From assembly GCA_023264075.1 (NCBI GenBank), contig JALQTG010000111.1, forward strand, positions 1 to 13,009: DNA of 13,009 nucleotides, read 5' to 3'. Position numbers and translations under genes: made by a program. The stretch comes from Crocinitomicaceae bacterium. Lineage in GTDB: Bacteria > Bacteroidota > Bacteroidia > Flavobacteriales_D > Crocinitomicaceae. Under the pieces are notes generated by a model. That model did not search any database and was not told where the DNA came from. It saw only the letters and a list, made by a program, of their open reading frames with translations. Shown here in pieces: positions 7,306-13,009 of this stretch; the first letter of the stretch is position 1, and the number at the start of each line of letters is the position of its first letter.

Positions 7306-8580
7306 ATGCGGCTGTTCCTTCAATTTATGTTTGCTTGCACGACTTATTTTATGAGTAACTATTATTCCATGGGGCAGTCTATCGAAGAATGGGACGTGCG
7401 CTTTCGCGAAGGTAATTTAGATGAAAAAATAGAAGCATTATATCACTTGTATTTTCTTAAAGAAGTGGTAGATGTGGACGTTGCGTTTTCATATGCTCAA
7501 CATGTTCATGAGTTGGGCATTCAAGAAGGAAGAGAAGATGCCTTGGCCATGGCCAATTATTGTCACGGTCATTATTTGTCGTCCAAAATGCTCCTTGAGG
7601 AATCTCTTCTCCGTTTTGAAGCTGCTTTTTCAACATTTTATGCATTGCAGAATGATACACTTTGTTCAGAAGTTTATAATGGTATTGGTAATGCATATTT
7701 TTTGAAAGGTGACTATTCTTCTGCAGAAGAGTATTACCTGCGTTCCATTGATTTAGCAAGAACGTCAGATGCTGAGCGGTTTCAGCTCATCGCATATCCG
7801 AATTTGGCAAGAATCTATCGTGCTCAAAAAAACTATGTTGAAGCAGAAGTATTGTTGCAGGAATATATTAACTTCTATGAGGAAACGGGAAAGCTCACGA
7901 AACTTGGAAATGCTTATGGAATCCTCGGTCAACTTTATTTGGATCAAGAAAAAGTTGAAACGGCGATGGAATATTTGCAGAAGGGCTTGGAATTTCAATT
8001 GGCGTCGGGAAGTTTAAGGGCTTCGGCAAATGGCTATACGAACCTGGCCATCGCCAATTTTCTGAGAGGAGATGTTGTTCAAGCAGAGCGGGACTTTCGT
8101 ACAGCATTGAAGTATAGACTGCAAGAAGGGAATCCTTTTTTCTTAGCGGAGGCTTATTTTAACATGGGTGACTTTTTCATTGAACAAGTGAAGTTAGATT
8201 CGACGATTCATTATTATTTGATGTCTCTTTCAATTGCTGAAGAATCAGCTAACTTAGTGGGGAGTACCGATGCTTGCATCCGTTTGGCAGAAGCGTACGA
8301 ACTTTTGGGAAATACTTCCAAGCAATTGGAGTATTTAAAAAAGTACATTGCTCTTAAAGAGGAACATACGCTGCAGGCGTCAACGAAGCAACTGAATTTT
8401 CTACGGGCAAGTTTTGAATGGACAAAGTTGGAGCAAGAGCAACGCAATAGTATAAGAGAAGAAGATATGCAAGCTGAACTCACCTATTATGAGCATACCT
8501 GGATTCGTTGGAGGTGGATTATGGTGGCACTAGTTTTGGCCTTAGGAATCATTTTTTTTCTGAAGCGTCGAACATCTTAA
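7306..8580 (+). CDS. TPR protein with coiled coil and C-terminal TM anchor
   Basis: 424 residues. An N-terminal hydrophobic stretch (LFLQFMFACTTYF) looks like a signal peptide with cleavage near SMGQS. Seven TPR-like repeats follow, at about 82-115, 121-153, 161-194, 201-234, 241-274, 281-314 and 321-354. The last six keep an exact 40-residue period (for example YNGIGNAYFLKGDYSSAEEYY and YGILGQLYLDQEKVETAMEYL), as in kinesin-light-chain-type TPRs. A helical, probably coiled-coil stretch (353-397) precedes one TM helix (WIMVALVLALGIIFFL, 404-419) and a basic tail KRRTS. In Bacteroidota this periplasmic TPR/coiled-coil/TM layout usually leads into a histidine kinase or LuxR-type HTH domain. Here nothing follows the TM. 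Only 38 nt separate it from msrA, so the two may be cotranscribed. Role: likely protein-protein interaction or sensing; specific function unknown. Confidence 0.85.
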   Translation: MRLFLQFMFACTTYFMSNYYSMGQSIEEWDVRFREGNLDEKIEALYHLYFLKEVVDVDVAFSYAQHVHELGIQEGREDALAMANYCHGHYLSSKMLLEESLLRFEAAFSTFYALQNDTLCSEVYNGIGNAYFLKGDYSSAEEYYLRSIDLARTSDAERFQLIAYPNLARIYRAQKNYVEAEVLLQEYINFYEETGKLTKLGNAYGILGQLYLDQEKVETAMEYLQKGLEFQLASGSLRASANGYTNLAIANFLRGDVVQAERDFRTALKYRLQEGNPFFLAEAYFNMGDFFIEQVKLDSTIHYYLMSLSIAEESANLVGSTDACIRLAEAYELLGNTSKQLEYLKKYIALKEEHTLQASTKQLNFLRASFEWTKLEQEQRNSIREEDMQAELTYYEHTWIRWRWIMVALVLALGIIFFLKRRTS

Positions 8581-8618
8581 ACATCTTCACTTTATCATTG
8601 TTAACCATAAAATAAAAT

Positions 8619-9161
8619 ATGTCAATGAAAGAAGCAACGTTTGGAGCAGGATGTTTTTGGTGCGTGGAAGCATGTTTTAAAGACTTAGAAGGAGTGGTGA
8701 ATGTATTGCCCGGTTACTCCGGAGGTCCCATAAAAAATCCTTCATACAAGGAAGTCTGCTTAGGTACTACTGGCCATGCAGAAGTAGCACGTGTTGAGTA
8801 TAACGAAGAACTTATTTCTTTTGAGGAGTTGTTGGAAGTATTTTGGTTTGTCCACAATCCTACCACCTTAAATCGTCAAGGAAATGATATTGGTGAACAA
8901 TACCGTTCTGTGATTTTTTATCATGATGACCAGCAAAAAGCACTTTCTGAAAAATACAAGCAGCAGCTGAATGAATCAGGTGCCTGGGAGAATCCGGTTG
9001 TTACTGAAATTAGTCCACTGATTAATTTTTATCCTGCTGAAAATTATCACCATAACTATTTCCAAAACAACCCTGATCAACCATATTGCGCGAGCGTAGT
9101 CCGTCCTAAGGTAGAAAAATTCAGAAAGGCATTTCAACAACGATTGAAACAACATTCATAG
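8619..9161 (+). CDS. msrA: Peptide-methionine (S)-S-oxide reductase MsrA
   Basis: 180 residues, the usual length for a stand-alone cytosolic MsrA. The active-site motif GAGCFWC (9-15) contains catalytic C12. Other family signatures are VLPGYSGG (29-36), GHAEVARVEYNEE (52-64), the conserved stretch NPTTLNRQGNDIGEQYRS (80-97), and HHNYFQNNPDQPYC (144-157), where C157 is the likely resolving cysteine. It reduces methionine-S-sulfoxide in proteins at the expense of thioredoxin. The start is ATG 8619; a second in-frame ATG two codons later would change little. It has a 38-nt gap from the TPR gene and an 84-nt gap to the lipoprotein gene. No MsrB domain is fused, so this is a single-domain form. 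Confidence 0.97.
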   Translation: MSMKEATFGAGCFWCVEACFKDLEGVVNVLPGYSGGPIKNPSYKEVCLGTTGHAEVARVEYNEELISFEELLEVFWFVHNPTTLNRQGNDIGEQYRSVIFYHDDQQKALSEKYKQQLNESGAWENPVVTEISPLINFYPAENYHHNYFQNNPDQPYCASVVRPKVEKFRKAFQQRLKQHS

Positions 9162-9181
9162 GTGATTCAGACTGAAGCACA

Positions 9182-9227
9182 TTTTTTTTTAGAAATCATT
9201 TTTTTTTCATTTTTAATCATACATTTG
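9182..9227 (+). promoter_or_regulatory. T-tracts and candidate -7 box before the lipoprotein gene
   Basis: Two runs of nine Ts (9182-9190 and 9199-9207), about 17 nt apart centre to centre, precede TACATTTG (9220-9227), an exact TAnnTTTG match located 18 nt before ATG 9246. There is no TTG -33 box; the T-tracts may act as UP-like or bent-DNA elements. The lipoprotein may therefore have its own promoter in addition to read-through from msrA. Confidence 0.4.
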
Positions 9228-9245
9228 CTTCGATTTAAAACAATT

Positions 9246-9590
9246 ATGATGAAAAAGGTATTTATGGTTATGGTTGCTGGAACTTTAGTTTTAAGTTCAT
9301 GTGGTAACAAAAAAGATTTTTGCGAGTGTGTAACTGAATCTATGGCTTCAGAAGATCCAAATGCTTATCCAGAAGGATGTGAGTACATAAAGGATATGGA
9401 TGAGGCAGAAGTTGCTTCTAAGTCTACAGAGTGTTTAGGAGATATCTTCGGAGCACTTGGTGATGCATTAGGAGAAGGAATGGAAGATCTTGGTGCAGAA
9501 ATGGATGCGGCGCTTGAAGCAGCTGTTGATTCATTAGGTGCTGCGGCTGATTCAGTTGCTGTTGAAATGGAAGAAGCTACAGAAATGTAA
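9246..9590 (+). CDS. Small acidic Cys-containing lipoprotein
   Basis: 114 residues from ATG 9246 (or 113 from the adjacent ATG 9249). An upstream GTG extension is rejected because it would bury the lipoprotein signal behind non-signal sequence. MKKVFMVMVAGTLVLSSC is a classical type II signal with lipobox LSSC, so C19 should be lipidated and the protein tethered to a membrane. Four more cysteines (26, 28, 45, 63) sit in the first half of the mature protein and may form two disulfides. The second half (about 64-114) is Ala/Glu/Asp/Met-rich, very acidic and predicted helical, with repeated short units such as GALGDALGEG and EAAVDSLGAAADS. No family is recognised. It is followed 28 nt later by a strong terminator, so it ends the transcription unit. 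Confidence 0.8.
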   Translation: MMKKVFMVMVAGTLVLSSCGNKKDFCECVTESMASEDPNAYPEGCEYIKDMDEAEVASKSTECLGDIFGALGDALGEGMEDLGAEMDAALEAAVDSLGAAADSVAVEMEEATEM

Positions 9591-9618
9591 TTCGATAAGT
9601 TTACAATACACTATTGAT

Positions 9619-9655
9619 AAAAATAGGAGTGGAGTTTTCCATTCCTATTTTTTTT
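9619..9655 (+). terminator. Strong intrinsic terminator after the lipoprotein gene
   Basis: AAAAATAGGAGTGGA (9619-9633) pairs over 15 bp, with one G-U, to TCCATTCCTATTTTT (9638-9652) around a GTTT loop, and a T-run (9648-9655) follows. It closes the transcription unit that begins at or before the TPR gene. It also shows that the open frame leading back to a TTG at 9614 is not the true start of the helicase gene. Confidence 0.9.
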
Positions 9656-9721
9656 ACATCTATTTTTCCATTCTTCGCTTTTTCCGCATCCTCTTTTTCT
9701 AATTATCATTATTTTCAGCAA

Positions 9722-12700
9722 ATGGATGTAAATAGACCTTTAGAAATAGTGAGTGCTTCTGCTGGTAGCGGTAAAACATTTTCATTGGTCCAAGCCTACC
9801 TCAAGTTAACGCTTGATCCGAAACGCGACAACTCCTATTTTTCCAGTGTGATTGCGATGACCTTTACCAATAAGGCATCCATGGAAATGAAAGAGCGAAT
9901 CATGGAGGCGCTTGATATGCTGGCTTATCCCGATAGGTCCAATCCGAAAGAACAAAAAAAATCGGCTGACTTATTACGTAACACAGAGAAAAACCTTGGG
10001 TTTCCGGGAGAGGTGATTCGAGAGAATGCACAACATGTGCTAAGTGCTATTTTGCATAGTTACGGCGAATTTAAGGTGCAAACAATTGATAAGTTTAGTC
10101 TTCAATTAATTCGAACTTTTTCGAGGGATTTAAATGTGAACGACGACTTTGAAGTTGTTCTGAAAGTAGATGAAATCATTGAACGGGTTGTCGATCAATT
10201 ATTATCTAAAATTGGTTCGCCAGAGCATAAAGAAGTGACGAAGTTAGCGCTGCTGTATGCGAAATCCAACCTCGATGAAGGTGATAAATGGAATTTTCGT
10301 TCGAGTCTGATCGATTTTGCAAAAGTACTCACCACGGAGAATAATCAGGACTATGTATTGTCGATCTTGAAACAATCCTTCACCAAGGAATTGTATCAAC
10401 AAGTGAATCTCGACTATCAGCGTGCATTATTTTTATTTCAACAAGAACGCGATGAATTATATGTGTCATTTGTAAATTACAACCTTGAGAGTAAAGATAT
10501 GCCTCAAGGAAACCGTGGTTTATATGGTTATTTGAGTAAGCTTCCACAGATGGAAAAGCCGAATAGAAAGGTAAACTCCTACATCACTGGAACGTTGGAT
10601 GGATCACTAGTAAAAGACAAACACACGATACCTCCGGAATTAGTCACTAAAACGTATAAATTTCTATCCTACATAGAGGATAGTATTGATGAGGTGTATG
10701 TATTGTCGAAATTACGCGATAATTTTTACAACCTATCCCTTCTAAAATACATTGCAAATGAACTAGAAGAGATGAAACTCAATGACAATATTGTATTGAT
10801 TTCTGACTTCAATAAAATGATTGCACAATTGCTAGTAGATGAAAATGCGAATTACGTTTATGAGCGGTTGGGCAATCGATTTAATCATTACTTGTTGGAT
10901 GAGTTTCAAGACACGAGTAGGCTGCAGTGGATTAATTTGATTCCGCTATTGCACAATTCCCTGGCCCAAGATTATTCCAACCTAATTGTAGGTGACCCGA
11001 AGCAAGCAATTTATCGTTTTCGAAATGGGGTCGTGGAACAGTTTGTAGCGTTACCTGGAATTTTTAATCCAGAACAGAGCCCAAAGATAAATGCTGTATC
11101 CAAGTATTTCGAGAAACGCGGTGTGAACAAAACATTGGATGACAATTGGCGTTCGCGGGAAAACATCGTTCGCTTCAACAATAACTTTTTCAAAATAGCG
11201 GTAGAAACGTTAGCACGCGATACGCAAGTGTATTATGCCGATGTAAAACAACATCCAAAAGGCGCGACTGGGGGATATTTAAGGTTTGATTTTTTCACGC
11301 GTGAAGATGATCGGTTCGTCGTCGAGGAAGATTTTATTCTTCGAACAATTCGAGCATGCGTTGCAGATGGTTTCAAGCGTGGAGACATTTGCTTATTGGC
11401 GCGTTCGGGAAAAGACGGAAACCGCTGGGCGAAATTGCTCGCAAAGGCTCCTGAGAAATTCAAGGTGGTCAGTGAGGACAGTTTGAACGTAAGTGCAGAT
11501 AAAACAGTGCAAGTCTTCATCCATTATTTGCGCTTGCGTAAAAATAATGCCAACACCACTGCCCAAATTCGATTTGCTTCCGACTTCATCGCGGTAACTG
11601 GAGAAGATCCAATTCAATGCTTGAGCGATTACTGGAAAACAAAAGTAGGAGATTTAGATTTTCCTAAATTTATTGCCGATTACTTTCAATCGGAAGAAGC
11701 ATTTTATTTCAATTATGAAAACCTGTACGACCTAGGTCAACAGTTGTCACGATTGCTTCAAGTCAATGAACTCAACAATCCCTACCTTCATCATTTAATG
11801 GAGATGTTTCACCGGTATGATGAACAATATGGTCCTGACTTAAGAGGGTTTATGGAGCAATGGGAAATTGATGGTTACAAAGAAACGGTACAAATGCCGG
11901 ATAATGACGAAGCCATTAAAATAATGACCGCACATAAATCAAAAGGATTAGAATTCCCGATAGTTGTTTTGCCGAATTTGGCGTGGGAAATTAAATTAAG
12001 GGATTCATTCTTTCTTGAAGTTGGAGAGGGAAAAGTTGTGCATACCAAGCTGACAAAAAATGTTGAGACAACTCCCGAATTTGCGAATACTCGATATTTA
12101 GAAGAAGTCAAGAAGGTATTTTTAGATGAATTCAATCTGTTGTATGTAGCGATGACACGACCTGTGCATCGTTTATATGGTTTAGTAGAAGCCAATGAAA
12201 AAGGCGTGGAGAAAGTTGGCAACATCTCTGATGACAGCTATTCGGATATCCCTACTATGAGTCAATTGGTATTTGGCGTACTGAAAAATCTACCCACATC
12301 TCCAGAATTAATAATTGATGATGAGAAAATAGAGTATGGAAGGGCAGAAGTGCATAAAGCCCACAGCGAATCCGATGAGGTGAATAAAGTTTTTGCGGCG
12401 AACATTAGCGATCGATTGTGGTTTCCAGAAATTTCTTTCCGTGATAGTGCGTCCATTGAACAAGAGGAGGTCAGTGAAGAACTTCGGTTTGGTGCCCAGT
12501 TACACTTGGTGTTGGAGACTATTTCGCCAAAAGAAAAACTGACGTTAACCCTTGATAAACTGCTTCGCCAAGATCGAGTGGAACAGCGATTTGTACAGCG
12601 TCTTTTAGAGAAAGCAAAAGAAGTAATGACTTTTCCTCCTTACCAGGAGTTGTTTCAAGCTGCGGACACGGTGTACAACGAGCAGGATATTATTTCAAGC

Positions 12701-12904
12701 GAGGTAGGAGTATTGCGCCCTGATATTTTGTTTGTAAAAGGAAAAACATGTACCGTACTGGACTATAAAACAGGTATAGAACGTAGAGAACATCATCAGC
12801 AAATGCAGCAATATTTGGCTGTCCTACAGGAAATGGGGTATACTGAATTGAAAGGAATACTGTTCTATACCTCAGAGATGAGGTTTGTACACTTTTCACG
12901 ATGA
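9722..12904 (+). CDS. RecB/AddA-like UvrD-family helicase-nuclease
   Basis: 1060 residues from ATG 9722. The in-frame extension to a TTG at 9614 runs through a terminator hairpin and encodes low-quality hydrophobic sequence, so it is rejected. All superfamily 1A motifs are visible: Walker A SASAGSGKT (11-19, K18); motif Ia MTFTNKAS; motif II DEFQDT (393-398); motif III GDPKQAIYRFRNG (424-436); motif IV NWRSREN (475-481); motif V TAHKSKGLEFPIVVLPN (736-752); motif VI LLYVAMTR (806-813). The C-terminus is a RecB-type PD-(D/E)XK nuclease: H928 and E932, D1001 (LRPDIL) and D1014-Y-K1016-T-G, so the nuclease appears active. By analogy with AddAB/RecBCD it should unwind and degrade DNA from double-strand ends to start homologous recombination. 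The usual AddB-like partner is not next to it within the window. It follows a pyrimidine-rich leader (9656-9721) with no recognisable promoter. Confidence 0.94.
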   Translation: MDVNRPLEIVSASAGSGKTFSLVQAYLKLTLDPKRDNSYFSSVIAMTFTNKASMEMKERIMEALDMLAYPDRSNPKEQKKSADLLRNTEKNLGFPGEVIRENAQHVLSAILHSYGEFKVQTIDKFSLQLIRTFSRDLNVNDDFEVVLKVDEIIERVVDQLLSKIGSPEHKEVTKLALLYAKSNLDEGDKWNFRSSLIDFAKVLTTENNQDYVLSILKQSFTKELYQQVNLDYQRALFLFQQERDELYVSFVNYNLESKDMPQGNRGLYGYLSKLPQMEKPNRKVNSYITGTLDGSLVKDKHTIPPELVTKTYKFLSYIEDSIDEVYVLSKLRDNFYNLSLLKYIANELEEMKLNDNIVLISDFNKMIAQLLVDENANYVYERLGNRFNHYLLDEFQDTSRLQWINLIPLLHNSLAQDYSNLIVGDPKQAIYRFRNGVVEQFVALPGIFNPEQSPKINAVSKYFEKRGVNKTLDDNWRSRENIVRFNNNFFKIAVETLARDTQVYYADVKQHPKGATGGYLRFDFFTREDDRFVVEEDFILRTIRACVADGFKRGDICLLARSGKDGNRWAKLLAKAPEKFKVVSEDSLNVSADKTVQVFIHYLRLRKNNANTTAQIRFASDFIAVTGEDPIQCLSDYWKTKVGDLDFPKFIADYFQSEEAFYFNYENLYDLGQQLSRLLQVNELNNPYLHHLMEMFHRYDEQYGPDLRGFMEQWEIDGYKETVQMPDNDEAIKIMTAHKSKGLEFPIVVLPNLAWEIKLRDSFFLEVGEGKVVHTKLTKNVETTPEFANTRYLEEVKKVFLDEFNLLYVAMTRPVHRLYGLVEANEKGVEKVGNISDDSYSDIPTMSQLVFGVLKNLPTSPELIIDDEKIEYGRAEVHKAHSESDEVNKVFAANISDRLWFPEISFRDSASIEQEEVSEELRFGAQLHLVLETISPKEKLTLTLDKLLRQDRVEQRFVQRLLEKAKEVMTFPPYQELFQAADTVYNEQDIISSEVGVLRPDILFVKGKTCTVLDYKTGIERREHHQQMQQYLAVLQEMGYTELKGILFYTSEMRFVHFSR

Positions 12905-12932
12905 ATTCCCTTTAGGTTATAGTATTCTCTTT

Positions 12933-13009
12933 TTACTTTATAGGAACTGACGTAACATAGCGCCAAATTTCATACACGAAGAAAAAAATAGAGGTCAAAC
13001 AAATGGTTG
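12933..13009 (-). CDS. 3' end of an unidentified minus-strand gene (partial)
   Basis: On the minus strand a frame open to the window edge ends with TAA at 12935-12933 and encodes 24 residues, TICLTSIFFFVYEIWRYV followed by TSVPIK. The hydrophobic-aromatic run with a short polar tail resembles the end of a membrane protein. It would converge on the helicase gene with 28 nt between stops. The fragment is too short for a family call and could be chance. Confidence 0.4.
   Translation of the reverse strand, partial: TICLTSIFFFVYEIWRYVTSVPIK

Noticed and set aside
7457..8483. Several 70-100 codon open frames opposite to or overlapping the TPR gene
   Set aside because: They are shadows of a well-supported coding frame, with composition unlike real proteins and no family features.
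9166..9190. Possible terminator after msrA (TTCA-GAC-TGAA then T9)
   Set aside because: The stem is only 4 bp and the T-run is separated from it by several bases; too weak to call.
9162..9245. Extension of the lipoprotein frame to a GTG at 9162
   Set aside because: It would put 28 residues, partly encoded by T-runs, before a clear type II signal peptide and overlaps the promoter-like box.
9614..9721. N-terminal extension of the helicase gene from a TTG at 9614
   Set aside because: It overlaps a 15-bp terminator stem and encodes a Phe/Ser/Ile-rich stretch unlike any SF1 helicase start; ATG 9722 places Walker A at residues 11-19 as usual.
11011..12899. Minus-strand open frames within the helicase gene
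   Set aside because: The plus-strand frame carries all helicase and nuclease motifs across these regions.
1..13009. CRISPR array, insertion sequence, phage or defence island
   Set aside because: No direct-repeat/spacer pattern, transposase, integrase or terminal inverted repeats were seen. The AddA-like gene is a core repair function, not evidence for a defence island.

Overview
The window looks like chromosomal DNA from a member of the Bacteroidota, most likely a Flavobacteriales-type marine or freshwater bacterium. The reasons are low-to-moderate GC, a secreted protein with a type IX secretion (Por) C-terminal sorting domain, promoter-like TAnnTTTG boxes instead of sigma70-type -10 boxes, weak or absent Shine-Dalgarno sequences, and a TPR/coiled-coil/TM protein of a kind common in this phylum. 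No phage, IS, CRISPR or obvious defence locus is visible; this is ordinary core and envelope gene content.

Layout, left to right. (1) 51-2948, plus strand: a large AsmA-like envelope protein lacking the usual membrane-anchor N-terminus, because the reading frame is closed in the first 50 bases. (2) 2971-3003: a strong hairpin terminator with A- and T-tracts on opposite sides, shared by this gene and a convergent tRNA-Leu(GAG) at 3005-3087 on the minus strand. (3) 3088-3355: a promoter-like TTTG-N18-TAAATTTG pair and a candidate 39-aa single-TM peptide. (4) 3356-5695, plus: a secreted LVIVD beta-propeller protein ('choice-of-anchor B' type) with a T9SS sorting signal. (5) 5709-7146, minus: a two-gene overlapping unit, a nitronate monooxygenase-family flavoprotein followed by a DUF4442 hot-dog-fold protein, convergent with the propeller gene. 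(6) 7147-7305: a divergent intergenic region with a -7-like box and a 15-nt palindrome. (7) 7306-9590, plus: a TPR protein anchored by one C-terminal TM helix, MsrA (methionine sulfoxide reductase), and a small Cys-containing acidic lipoprotein ending at a very strong intrinsic terminator (9619-9655). (8) 9722-12904, plus: a RecB/AddA-like UvrD-family helicase-nuclease with all helicase motifs and an intact C-terminal PD-(D/E)XK nuclease. (9) 12933-13009, minus: the probable 3' end of another gene running off the window.

Functionally, the genes cover envelope maintenance (AsmA-like, lipoprotein, secreted propeller), oxidation or repair chemistry (MsrA, NMO-like flavoprotein) and double-strand-break repair (AddA-like). 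They do not form one obvious pathway. The points most worth a second look are the abrupt N-terminal loss at the left edge, the regularly spaced His-Asn/Asp motif in the propeller, the small TM peptide overlapping a good promoter match, and the solitary AddA-like gene without an AddB neighbour. I did not find convincing evidence of an undescribed biological system.
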